A stretch of 64,000 nucleotides of DNA from Mumia quercus (GTDB lineage Bacteria > Actinomycetota > Actinomycetes > Propionibacteriales > Nocardioidaceae): assembly GCF_025506335.1 (NCBI RefSeq), contig NZ_JANZYO010000001.1:218074-282073 (forward strand), in the 5' to 3' direction. The translations under genes were made by a program, and so were the position numbers. Below the pieces are notes generated by a model. That model had not been told where the DNA came from. It was given only the letters and a program-made list of their open reading frames with translations, and did no database searches. Positions 20,401-29,821 of this stretch are shown here, piece after piece (positions within the stretch are counted from its first letter, which is position 1; the number at the start of each line of letters is the position of its first letter).

Positions 20401-21099
20401 GATGGCCTCCAGGCGACCACATTGGTCGGGTCCTGGTACGCCGGCTCCCTCACTCCATTCGTCGACGAGTCCTCGTATCAGCGGGGTGGGTTCACGCCTT
20501 TCGGTGGGGCAACGATTACGGAAACAGGAGTTGGCCTGGACGGTCTCGACGACAGGGCCTCCCTCGCTGGCCCAGTTGTCGATGACAACGCCTCGTTTAC
20601 AGTTTCGGCGACAGTGCGAGTGAACATGGGCGCCCTCGCGGCCCTGCCAGACGGGCTTTATGCAGTCACATCGCAGAAGTCCCCTGCGAGCATCTTCGGA
20701 TACTCGTGGATGTTGGGTATTCAGAAGAGTGGTGGTGTCGGATCCACGACAGCGGTCTGGGTTCTTATGCGCACAACCGAGAGTATCTTCCCGTCCGTCA
20801 TATCGAGCGACACGCTCGTCGGTGAGGGTGATGTTCAGGTAACCGGCGTATTCGACGCTGTGGCAGACAAGATTCGGCTCCATGTCGGGCTCCTGAGTGA
20901 GCCAGAGGACGACGACTACCCGGCGACGTACGGGGTGGTGGTGAAGCCCCCAGCTGAGTTCGTGGTCGGCGCCGCGCCGTACCCGACCCCGACCACCGGT
21001 TGGTGGGGACACTTCCCAGGGGCGGTCAGTTCGTTGCGTTTTTGGTCCGGAGCCATGGGGCAGAACCAGCTCCAGGATATTTATCTCGTAGGAGCATGA
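17470..21099 (+). CDS. Secreted LamG-domain protein, RHS operon partner
   Basis: Large exported protein of 1209 residues. Signal peptide about 1-29 ('SSLLFVALLGALL', cut after 'ASA'). Residues about 45-310 are a beta-rich region with 'EYSLTFANPDGTFTLEQ'. About 310-480 resembles a DNRLRE-type adhesin domain (paired cysteines, 'KRMLFSIPANANLSGRQVTDAKFRI'). Then come Ig-like segments, and two concanavalin-like LamG domains at about 760-960 and 1000-1205 ('FTVGMWAYLENRNGTQVLLS', 'GLIDEVRVWRRTLSPTEL'). The ATG at 17470 follows GGAG; the upstream in-frame start lacks one. The stop overlaps the RHS gene (ATGA), so it is probably a surface or delivery partner for the RHS protein. Codon use is less GC-biased than in flanking genes. 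Confidence 0.82.
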   Translation: MSRSCRLTTLSSLLFVALLGALLTPAASAVDLPTSVSKRTTESPSMKAARTGERVEVVDERSEYSLTFANPDGTFTLEQSVVPQRVERADGSWDRVDATLKVTGSGAVAPKASVLDLELSGGGSKDPLVSMGEGDQRVELVWPTSLPKPTLDGDTATYADVMTDVDLKVTATDTGFREVLVVRSVEGAKAVAAAPLRLGLETAGLEVRPDADGGTRFVDLDGEVVFYTPPAFMWDSSSTEEPARPESKSLSAPPEAFVDDGEEEPHFKGARPGDVLAAITTKASEDAIVVAPRAKDLTSPERVFPIYVDPSVHINRATWMMIGSNGEHDWSFTGDEGMGRCANYCTSGTPYTKRMLFSIPANANLSGRQVTDAKFRITETHAVNCTPTEVRLYRSNQSFSSATRWPGISLDDNLGEKNAAIGWPGGSCAGEGYLTIADNGDSNDNLTGTVRKLANGDFAKLNLVLRAGDESDWNSWKRFRNDATLVVTFYEKPGVPTAIGVRPTSAAAGVCPTSTTNAVTVGEKRPGFTATAQTAVNRPGYGRLRVQFVVERLSGTAWVSQVTQTVPTTTWYGDNQVVPTYMPPSDLPDNAAYRVRMRTLAHNDDSTSALWSGYSANCYFKIDSTGPKAPIVTALTVYSICGVDCAEAGEPGVTGTFRFQPGSGDTNITGYQWQIVGKTGWTNLAGSPVTASVTPATAGTLQLAVQAKDVTGRYGATTAVTFRVKAAPDAEVGTWRVEDAADATELADTSTAGAETHPLTLGAGAATDDRGRRTSDLHPGDRSIRFSGVAGSDATTTGPVIDTAKSFTVGMWAYLENRNGTQVLLSQHVAGASTTNPGLNIYFSTGGWACNFHKKDAAGVTQNFNSASGLSASPVRVWTHVACSYDAVTKTIRIIVNGVPYAPNVRDGVEPLPEGTTGPMTLGRNRDHNATPGGFFTGLIDEVRVWRRTLSPTELKAVANEVQEASEDPDDPNGHIGDGLQATTLVGSWYAGSLTPFVDESSYQRGGFTPFGGATITETGVGLDGLDDRASLAGPVVDDNASFTVSATVRVNMGALAALPDGLYAVTSQKSPASIFGYSWMLGIQKSGGVGSTTAVWVLMRTTESIFPSVISSDTLVGEGDVQVTGVFDAVADKIRLHVGLLSEPEDDDYPATYGVVVKPPAEFVVGAAPYPTPTTGWWGHFPGAVSSLRFWSGAMGQNQLQDIYLVGA

Positions 21100-21101
21100 C
21101 G

Positions 21102-24100
21102 ATGAACTGGCGCCGTAGTCTGGTTGTGGTTGGTTCGGTGGTGTTGGTGGTTCAGGCTGCCGTGGTCGTTGGTTCGCCCGCTGGTGCGGCGTCGGAGAAG
21201 GAGCCGCCTCCACCGAAGGTGCGCGTGGATAAGGTGCGTGCTTTCAAGGCCAAGCACGGCCAGGCCGAGGCGAAGCGGGCTCGTGAGGAGTTCGTTGAGC
21301 AGCGGCGTCAGGGCAAGGCTGCGTTGGCGGCACAACGTGTTGCCAACGCAGCCGAGCCGTCATCACCCGCGCCGTCGGCTTCTTCGGGGTCGTCGCTTAT
21401 CTCGCCGTTGGCGGCGGCTGCGGTGGAGGTCGGTGAGAAGTCCGGTGGCGGCGACTATGCGGCGACCCCGTTGTCGGCGAGCGCGGACTGGAGCGCGGGG
21501 GGTTCGTCGGGATCGTTCGAGTGGAGCTATCCGATCGAGGTGCCTGCTCCGGCGGCCGGTCCGGCTCCGAGTCTGAAGATCGGGTACAGCTCGGGAAGTG
21601 TGGATGGGCGGATCCCGACAGCGAACAACCAGACGTCGGTTGTGGGTGAGGGTTTCGATCTGTCGTCGTCGTACATCGAGCGCTCGTATCTTCCGTGCAG
21701 CGAGGAAGGTCAGGAAGGCAAAGGCGATCTGTGCTGGCGCGGCAACGCGGTCACGCTGGTGCTGAACGGACGCTCGACGCAGCTAGTGCACGACGAATCG
21801 GCCGAGGGCAACGGCTGGCGGCTCAAGGGTGACGACGGTTCGAAGGTCCAGCGGCTGACCGGTGGGGACAACGAGGCCAATGATGGGGAGCACTGGCGGG
21901 TCACGACGAGCGACGGGACGCAGTACACATTCGGGTTGAACAAGCTTCCGGGTGCATCGGCTTCGGTGCGTACGGAGTCGACGTGGACGGTCCCGGTGTA
22001 TGGCGACGACACGGGCGAGCCGTGCCATGGAGACACGTTTGCGGAATCGTCGTGCCGGCAGGCGTGGCGCTGGAACCTCGATTATGTGCTCGATGTCGAC
22101 GGGAATGCGTCGACGTACTGGTACGCCAAGGAGACGAACCGGTACGCCAAGAACGGCAACGAGTCATCGGACATGCTGTATGTGCGCGGGGGTTTCCTGC
22201 AGCGGATCGACTACGGGCTGCGTGAGGGGGCGTTGTTCTCGCAGGCACCGCACCAGGTGGTGTTCTCGACGAAGGAGCGGTGCCTGCAGGCCAGTGGATG
22301 TGAGCCGGGCGATCTGACGTCGTCGACGAAGAACTCGTGGCCGGACGTGCCGTACTCGTCGATCTGTACGGGGACGGCCGAGTGCACCGACGATCGATCG
22401 CCGACGTTCTTCACTCGCAAGCGGCTGACGGGGATCGTGACGCAGACCTGGAACGCGGGTGCGTACCAGAAGGTGAGCAGCTGGACGATCAGCCACGACT
22501 TCCGTGACATGGGCGAGGTAATGGGCACCGGTGACCAGATCCTGGTCCCGACTCAAATCCAGCGCTCCGGTGAGGCTGGCACGGTGCTCGTCACGAGCCC
22601 GGTGAAGTTCACCTATCTGACGCTGATGAACCGGGTGAATCCGGGAACGGATCGGGTGATCGCGGGCTACCGGCCGAGGATCCACACGATCACTTCTGAG
22701 ACCGGTGCGGTGACGACGGTCGAGTATTCCGCCCGGGACTGTGCGGTCGACGACCTGCCGGGCAGCCAGGAGACCAACAGTCGCCGTTGTTTCCCGGTGC
22801 GGTGGACGTTGGGTTCGGTCGACCCGGTGGTCGACTGGTTCCACAAGTACGTCGTGACGGGTGTTTCGGTGTCCGAGCCGACGGGTGGCGCCCAGACGAT
22901 GGAGACCAGCTTCGCCTACTCGGGTGGTGCGGGGTGGGGTAAGGACGAGACGCCGGTGACACCGAAGGCGGCTCGCACCTGGTCGTCGTGGCGCGGCTAT
23001 GGGAAGGTCACGACGCAAAAGGGCGCCACGACAAATCCAGTCCGGTCGAAGACCGTCGACGTCTACATGCGGGGCTTGGCTGGCGAGACTGTCGCCGGCG
23101 TCGACGCTCCGGACCTGGCAGACAAGGCGCACTATGCCGGCTTCCACCGTGAGTCAGTCACCTACGATGGGGCCGACAAGGTGTCGGGCACGGTGAATAC
23201 GCCGTGGAGCGCGCTAACCGCGACCCAGGACTTCCCGTCCGATGTGGTCGCGCGTGCGCACATGGTGCGCACTGGTGCGACGCAGCAGCGTCGCTACACC
23301 GCTGCCGGTGTGCAGACACGCACCCAGACGACGACGTTCGACTCCTATGGGATGGCCACGAGCGTGAACGACGCGGGCAACGACGCCGCTACGGGCGACG
23401 AGTCGTGCACCCGCACCTGGTACGCCCGCAACCCCGCAATCGGGCTGGTCGCCCTGACCTCGCGGGTCCAGACGGTCGCGGTCGGCTGCTCGCAAACTGC
23501 GAATCTTCCGCAGGACGCTGACGCGGCCAAGGACCTGATCTCCGACACCGCTACCGGCTTTGATGGCGCCGCGTCCTGGTCAGGATCGCAGACCCCAACC
23601 CACGGGCGTGCAACGTGGACCGGGCGCGCTGCTTCGTACAACGGGAGCACTCCGGTATGGCAGCGGGTGAGCACGAACACCTTCGACACTCTCGGACGGG
23701 TTCTCGACACCACCGACGCTGCGGGTGCGACGACATCGACTTCATACACGCCAACCGGCGGCGGTCCGGTCACCTCAGTCGCGGTCACCAATGCGCTTCA
23801 GCACAAGACGGTCACCACCTTCGACCCCGTGGTGGGCAAACCGGTCAAGATCACTGACCCGAACAACAAGCTCACGGAGTTCACCTACGACGCGTTGGGT
23901 CGCACAACCCAGGTGTGGACACCCATCAGCTCACGTGCGCTCGGGCGCGCGGCCACCTACAAGTTCGCCTACTCACTGTCGGCGAGCGCGCCGTCGTGGG
24001 TTTCGACCAGCACGTATCAAGGCAACACCTACAACTACAACACCAGCTTCGAGATCTACGATTCCCTGCTGCGGCCGCTGCAGACCCAGGTTCCCGGACC

Positions 24101-26996
24101 GCCGCCGACCGGTGGGCGGATCATCGCCGAGACCCTCTACGACGACCGCGGCTTGGCCTACCAGGAACGCACCGACATCCACGCCACCGGTGCCCCGTCA
24201 GGGACCAGGGTCGGCACCATCGGCGGGCAGTCACCGGCCCAGACCAACACCACCTACGACGGGGCCGAACGGCCCACCGTCTCGCAGTTCATGAGCTTCG
24301 GCGTCTCCCGCTGGCAGTCGGTGACCGGCTACACCGGCGACTCAGTGGCTACCACACCCCCGGCCGGCGGAAGCGCTCAGCGGGTCTACACCGACATGCG
24401 CGGCAACACCGTCAAGCGGGTCGAGTACGAAGGCGGCACACCGACCGGAACCGGTCTGACCACTACCTACACCCTTGATCCGGCGGGCCGCATGACGGCG
24501 ATGCGCGGACCTGACAACGCCGCCTGGACCTGGGCCTTCGATCCGCGCGGACGGATGCGCACTAGCAACGACCCCGACAAGGGCGTCACGACCACCACCT
24601 ACGACAACCTCGACCAGGCACTGACGACCACCGACGCCCGCAACACGACGCTTGCCTACGCCTATGACACGCTCGGCCGCAAGATCGGTCGCTGGGCAGG
24701 TGAGAAGACCGACGCGAACCTGCTCGCCGCCTGGACCTACGACCCGAACGGAGCCAAGGGCCAGCCTGCGGCGTCGACCCGCTACGTCGGTGGCAAGGCG
24801 GGGAAGGCTTACACCAAGACCATCACCGGATACGACGCCGCCTACCGCCCCACAGGCGCCCAGCTCGCGATCCCGACCGACGACCACCTCGTCACCACCG
24901 GCGCCGTCCCGAGCACCGGCAAGGTGAGTCAGGCGTTCGGTTACAACCTCGACGGCACCCAACAGTTTGCCAGCGAACCCGCGATGGGATCGCTGGCGGC
25001 CGAGGTGCTCACCACCACTTACAACACTATCGGCAACCCGATCGGCCTGGCTGGCTCTAACGGCTATGTCGTCGGCGCCGCCTGGTCCCCCGAAGGCGAC
25101 CTCCAGCAGGCCGAGCTCGCCACTTCGGCCTCCTCGACCACGAAGGTGTTCCTCACCAACATCTACGAAGACGGCACCCGCCGTCTCCTGCAGAGCGACA
25201 TCACCCAGATGGGCCGCACCTGGACTCCGCTGCAGCTCAACTACCGCTACAACGACGCCGGTCTGGTCACCGCGATCTCTGACCGCTCCACCGACGTCGC
25301 TGGCGGTGCCAAGCGCGACTACCAGTGCTTCGCCTACGACGGCTACCAACGCCTCACCGAGGCCTGGACACCCCAGCACGGCACCGAGCTGACCTCCCCC
25401 CAGTGCGCCGTGACCCGCAGCGTCTCGGGGCTCGGCGGCGCCGCGCCCTACTGGAACTCCTACACCTACAACAACGCCGGCCTCCGCACGGCGGTCACCG
25501 ACCACACCCCCACCGGCGACCAGACCGACACCTACACCCACGGCGGCGCCAACGAGCCCCCGCACGCCGTCACCAAGGTCGCCGATGCGACCACCACCCG
25601 CAGTTACACGTACGACGACGCTGGAAACACCCTCTCGCGTCCCGGCCCCAACGGAAGCACCCAGAACCTATTCTGGGACTCCGAGAACGAACTCATCGCC
25701 ACCGCCGAGAACGCCGACACCCGCACCGAGTACCTCTACGACGCCGACGGCGAACTCCTCATCCGACGCAACAGTACCGCCACCACCAACGAGTCAGTCC
25801 TCTACGCCGGCGGCACCGAGGCCAAGACCACGACCACCGCCGGCGTCAACACCGTCAGCGGCACCCGCACTTATCGCTTCGGCAACGTCGTCGTCGCCGT
25901 CCGGCACAAGAGCGGCACCACGAACAAGCTTCGTTTCGTCGCAGGCGACGCCCACTCCACGATGAGTGTCGCGATCGACCCAGCTGGCGGCACAGTCCAG
26001 AAACGCTACATGGCACCCTTCGGCGCTACCCGTGCCGTCACCGCCAACGGCTGGGACGACGACAAGGGCTTCCTCAACAAGGTCGACGACCAAGTCGCCG
26101 GACTCACCCACATCGGAGCCCGCGCCTACGACACCGACCTTGGCCAGTTCATCTCCATCGACCCCCTCCTCGACACCGCCGACCCCCAGTCGATCAACGG
26201 CTACGCCTACGCCGGCAACAGCCCCATCTCAATCGCCGATCCTTCTGGGCTGGATCCGATCAATGAAGCTTGTCGTGGAAGCAACATGGTCGAATGCAAC
26301 AACCAGAGCTACTCCGGAGTTACCAATTCCGGCAATAACGGTGACCCGAATCTGAACACCGAGGTCGCAGCAGCACACGGCTGGAATCGTGAGCTAACCT
26401 ACGCCGACTCCAACGTGCATCTTCCCGTCGCGACTACGCCGGTGCGCTACGAGAAGCGGATCCCGGCACCGACGATTCGACCGGTGCTCCAGGTGACAGG
26501 TATCCCGTCGGCGGTGAGATGCGCCCAGGGCGACGGCGCAGGTTCCTGTGTGGGTGCGGTCATCGGACTGGCGGCAACCGCCTGCACAGCCGCCGCCGTC
26601 GCCTCAACCGCGGGCACCGGCGCTGGCGCATGTGCGGCTGGTGGCAAAGCCCTCATGGGACGCCTCGGAATGGGTGGCGCCAAGGGCGTCCCGGCACTCA
26701 GGCAGGCGTACGTTGACGAGGTTGGAGGGCTCGCCACTCGGGAGGCCAAAATGCGGTCTGCGGGAGCTTCAGACGAGGCTATTGCGCGTGCGCTCCACGC
26801 CGACAGACGCGCTCTTGGGGTGAAGTACAAAGACCTTACGCCGGGCGCGGAGCGGGCGAGGATCTATGCTCGCAACGTGGAGAAGTACGGGGACGAACTA
26901 GGGCCTTCGATTGAATATCTCATCAACCGCGGGAAGTCGTGGGAAGACATCATCGATAGTGCGAAGCGCACTGGCGGCCACGACCTGGGGTACTGA
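21102..26996 (+). CDS. RHS/YD-repeat polymorphic toxin
   Basis: Exported RHS-family protein of 1964 residues. It has a signal peptide (about 1-30) and a charged spacer rich in Ala, Arg and Glu (35-90). An SpvB/TcaC-like N-terminal shell region follows ('WSYPIEVPAPAAGPAPSLKIGYSSGSVDG'). From about 900, repeated YD motifs occur ('FTYDALGRTTQV', 'YAYDTLGRKIGRW', 'YTYDDAGNTLSRPG'), then the RHS core ('GARAYDTDLGQF', 'YAYAGNSPIS') ending in DPSGL (1713-1717), the usual cleavage boundary. The last 247 residues are variable: a linker, a Gly/Ala-rich hydrophobic stretch (about 1818-1860), and a charged terminal module of about 90 residues ('LGVKYKDLTPGAERARIYARN...GKSWEDIIDSAKRTGG') taken to be the toxin. 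I cannot name its activity. The ATG at 21102 has GGAG at 7 nt; another ATG at 21096 overlaps the previous stop. Confidence 0.88.
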   Translation: MNWRRSLVVVGSVVLVVQAAVVVGSPAGAASEKEPPPPKVRVDKVRAFKAKHGQAEAKRAREEFVEQRRQGKAALAAQRVANAAEPSSPAPSASSGSSLISPLAAAAVEVGEKSGGGDYAATPLSASADWSAGGSSGSFEWSYPIEVPAPAAGPAPSLKIGYSSGSVDGRIPTANNQTSVVGEGFDLSSSYIERSYLPCSEEGQEGKGDLCWRGNAVTLVLNGRSTQLVHDESAEGNGWRLKGDDGSKVQRLTGGDNEANDGEHWRVTTSDGTQYTFGLNKLPGASASVRTESTWTVPVYGDDTGEPCHGDTFAESSCRQAWRWNLDYVLDVDGNASTYWYAKETNRYAKNGNESSDMLYVRGGFLQRIDYGLREGALFSQAPHQVVFSTKERCLQASGCEPGDLTSSTKNSWPDVPYSSICTGTAECTDDRSPTFFTRKRLTGIVTQTWNAGAYQKVSSWTISHDFRDMGEVMGTGDQILVPTQIQRSGEAGTVLVTSPVKFTYLTLMNRVNPGTDRVIAGYRPRIHTITSETGAVTTVEYSARDCAVDDLPGSQETNSRRCFPVRWTLGSVDPVVDWFHKYVVTGVSVSEPTGGAQTMETSFAYSGGAGWGKDETPVTPKAARTWSSWRGYGKVTTQKGATTNPVRSKTVDVYMRGLAGETVAGVDAPDLADKAHYAGFHRESVTYDGADKVSGTVNTPWSALTATQDFPSDVVARAHMVRTGATQQRRYTAAGVQTRTQTTTFDSYGMATSVNDAGNDAATGDESCTRTWYARNPAIGLVALTSRVQTVAVGCSQTANLPQDADAAKDLISDTATGFDGAASWSGSQTPTHGRATWTGRAASYNGSTPVWQRVSTNTFDTLGRVLDTTDAAGATTSTSYTPTGGGPVTSVAVTNALQHKTVTTFDPVVGKPVKITDPNNKLTEFTYDALGRTTQVWTPISSRALGRAATYKFAYSLSASAPSWVSTSTYQGNTYNYNTSFEIYDSLLRPLQTQVPGPPPTGGRIIAETLYDDRGLAYQERTDIHATGAPSGTRVGTIGGQSPAQTNTTYDGAERPTVSQFMSFGVSRWQSVTGYTGDSVATTPPAGGSAQRVYTDMRGNTVKRVEYEGGTPTGTGLTTTYTLDPAGRMTAMRGPDNAAWTWAFDPRGRMRTSNDPDKGVTTTTYDNLDQALTTTDARNTTLAYAYDTLGRKIGRWAGEKTDANLLAAWTYDPNGAKGQPAASTRYVGGKAGKAYTKTITGYDAAYRPTGAQLAIPTDDHLVTTGAVPSTGKVSQAFGYNLDGTQQFASEPAMGSLAAEVLTTTYNTIGNPIGLAGSNGYVVGAAWSPEGDLQQAELATSASSTTKVFLTNIYEDGTRRLLQSDITQMGRTWTPLQLNYRYNDAGLVTAISDRSTDVAGGAKRDYQCFAYDGYQRLTEAWTPQHGTELTSPQCAVTRSVSGLGGAAPYWNSYTYNNAGLRTAVTDHTPTGDQTDTYTHGGANEPPHAVTKVADATTTRSYTYDDAGNTLSRPGPNGSTQNLFWDSENELIATAENADTRTEYLYDADGELLIRRNSTATTNESVLYAGGTEAKTTTTAGVNTVSGTRTYRFGNVVVAVRHKSGTTNKLRFVAGDAHSTMSVAIDPAGGTVQKRYMAPFGATRAVTANGWDDDKGFLNKVDDQVAGLTHIGARAYDTDLGQFISIDPLLDTADPQSINGYAYAGNSPISIADPSGLDPINEACRGSNMVECNNQSYSGVTNSGNNGDPNLNTEVAAAHGWNRELTYADSNVHLPVATTPVRYEKRIPAPTIRPVLQVTGIPSAVRCAQGDGAGSCVGAVIGLAATACTAAAVASTAGTGAGACAAGGKALMGRLGMGGAKGVPALRQAYVDEVGGLATREAKMRSAGASDEAIARALHADRRALGVKYKDLTPGAERARIYARNVEKYGDELGPSIEYLINRGKSWEDIIDSAKRTGGHDLGY

Positions 26997-27442
26997 TGTA
27001 TATCGAGTCGTTTGACCGTTTCGATGCGGTCGCCACCTTCGATCCGTCGACGGGCCGACTGGTGGAGTCCAGCCGCGCGGCATTTCGAGAGGGTCATGGA
27101 CCGCCGAGCGGCCACTACGCCCGACTCGCAGGGACGCTAGCGGTGCTTTACCGGGACGGTGGAGTCCTCCATCTTCGGCTTGGAGACTACGATGGTGCCA
27201 TCGAGAGTCGCCGCGCGCGGGTGCGATGGAGCCACGACCACGGTGTCTCGTCACTGACGGTTATAGAGCACGGCGCCACGGTCGCTGAGGTCGAGTATCG
27301 TCCAGGCCCACTGAGCGTGGCTGGCGACCCCACTCCTTTCGTTGAGTCCGAGGACTGGGATTTTGGCCTGTTCGTTCGGAACGTCCTTGCGGACGGTGGC
27401 CGGTCCGAACGAATCTACGGTGGTCGGCCACCGACCGCGTAG
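26996..27442 (+). CDS. Probable immunity protein for the RHS toxin
   Basis: A 148-residue soluble protein with no signal peptide or membrane helix, not recognised by family. Its ATG shares the A of the RHS stop (TGATG), the standard position for the cognate immunity gene of a polymorphic toxin. The sequence is predicted mixed alpha/beta, acidic in its C-terminal half ('FVESEDWDFGLFVRNVLADGG'), as expected for binding a basic toxin module. Base composition is close to that of the toxin tip and lower in GC than the next gene. The immunity role is inferred from position and size. Confidence 0.7.
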   Translation: MYIESFDRFDAVATFDPSTGRLVESSRAAFREGHGPPSGHYARLAGTLAVLYRDGGVLHLRLGDYDGAIESRRARVRWSHDHGVSSLTVIEHGATVAEVEYRPGPLSVAGDPTPFVESEDWDFGLFVRNVLADGGRSERIYGGRPPTA

Positions 27443-27458
27443 TCGTGCGTCCGAGGCG

Positions 27459-29030
<1,572 letters not shown>

Positions 29031-29080
29031 GGCGGACTCCTCGGTGCGGCGCAGGGTGCGGCGTCGGACGGTGGCATGAC

Positions 29081-29096
29081 TGTGACACGGCTCACA
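29081..29096. promoter_or_regulatory. Perfect Crp/GlxR consensus site before the acyl-CoA synthetase gene
   Basis: TGTGA-CACGGC-TCACA matches all ten informative bases. In uniform random sequence such a match would be expected about 0.06 times in 64 kb. A weak -10 candidate (CACCCT, minus strand, 29053-29058) would place the site about 42 bp upstream of the transcription start, the class II activator distance. Confidence 0.7.
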
Positions 29097-29108
29097 TCGG
29101 GAGGCAAG

Positions 29109-29148
29109 GGTCTCGATACGCGGCTCGTTCCTCGCCGCTACTCGACCA
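29109..29148. repeat. Half copy of the REP-like palindrome
   Basis: GGTCTCGATACG (29109-29120) and CTACTCGACCA (29138-29148), with GCTCGTTCCTCG between them, reproduce the right half of the units at 11.8 kb. The left half is missing. Confidence 0.8.
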
Positions 29149-29182
29149 CCTACCTGCGGGAAAGGCGCTGGGGATGCCCTCG

Positions 29183-29188
29183 TAGGCT
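29183..29188 (+). promoter_or_regulatory. -10 box of a small membrane protein gene (leaderless)
   Basis: TAGGCT, 7 nt before the GTG at 29196. Confidence 0.4.
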
Positions 29189-29195
29189 GGAAGGC

Positions 29196-29321
29196 GTGCC
29201 GCACGACCAGATCACCCTCGCCATGAACCTCCCGCAGCCCGTCATCGGAGCGATCGCTGTGGGCATCCCGGTCCTCATCATCGCGGTCTTCTTCATCTTC
29301 TGGGACCGCCCGAAGCAGTGA
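29196..29321 (+). CDS. Small single-helix membrane protein (41 aa)
   Basis: A short reading frame encoding 41 residues with one clear transmembrane helix (about 17-36, 'VIGAIAVGIPVLIIAVFFIF'), followed by a positively charged end (WDRPKQ) that should face the cytoplasm. Support for a real gene: a TAGGCT box 7 nt before the GTG, a coherent membrane segment, and a position free of any other gene except a 29-bp tail overlap with the convergent SRPBCC gene. A later ATG at 29223 would give 32 residues. Family and function unknown. Confidence 0.5.
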   Translation: MPHDQITLAMNLPQPVIGAIAVGIPVLIIAVFFIFWDRPKQ

Positions 29322-29760
29322 CCCGCTGCTCGAGCCGCTCGAGCGACCGCGTCATCTGGCGCTGCGTCTTCTCGCGCGCCCGTCCCCGCAGGAGCAGCCA
29401 GCGCTGCTTGTCGTCCGACACGTCCCACGTCTCGGTGACGATCGTCCCTGCGGGGACGACCTCGAGGTCATAGCGCCACACCCGCCCTCCGACGAGCCCG
29501 CCGAGCATCGTCGTCCGCCACGCGATCGTCTGGTTCTCGACGTACTCCTCGACGACGTTGCGGGTCTCGTACGGCAGCCCGCGCCGCATCTTCATCCGGA
29601 ACTCCGAGCCCAGCCGCAGCGGCACCTGTGCCGCGGAGACCTCCTCGACGTCGTCCGCGCCCGACAGCGCCGGGTGCTCGTACGGGTCGGTCAGCACGGC
29701 GAAGATCCGCGCCGCCGAGGCGTCGATCGTACGAACGGCTTTCACGCGCTCAGCATCCAT
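29293..29760 (-). CDS. SRPBCC (START-like) family protein
   Basis: A 155-residue protein with the SRPBCC/polyketide-cyclase ligand-binding fold. It opens with 'VKAVRTIDASAARIFAVLTDPYEHPALSG', the classic N-terminal strand-helix of the family. 'GSEFRMKMRRGLPYETRNVVEEY' and 'TIAWRTTM' follow as beta strands, and the long C-terminal helix is 'MTRSLERLEQRV'. Such proteins bind small hydrophobic ligands or lipids; this branch is common in actinobacteria without an assigned role. The ATG at 29760 is preferred over an upstream in-frame start at 29808 that would run into the purF promoter region. Confidence 0.85.
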   Translation of the reverse strand: MDAERVKAVRTIDASAARIFAVLTDPYEHPALSGADDVEEVSAAQVPLRLGSEFRMKMRRGLPYETRNVVEEYVENQTIAWRTTMLGGLVGGRVWRYDLEVVPAGTIVTETWDVSDDKQRWLLLRGRAREKTQRQMTRSLERLEQRVTASGGPRR

Positions 29761-29809
29761 GGGTCCAGGGTGAAGGGGTCGCCGATGCGGCGCATTCGGG
29801 CAGGACACC

Positions 29810-29815
29810 TACACT
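29810..29815 (+). promoter_or_regulatory. -10 box of purF (leaderless)
   Basis: TACACT, 6 nt before the GTG at 29822. Confidence 0.5.
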
Positions 29816-29821
29816 TGAGGC

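Noticed and set aside
17422-27442. The RHS region as a prophage or conjugative element.
   Set aside because: No integrase, structural, relaxase or transfer genes; the genes are exported surface and toxin proteins only.
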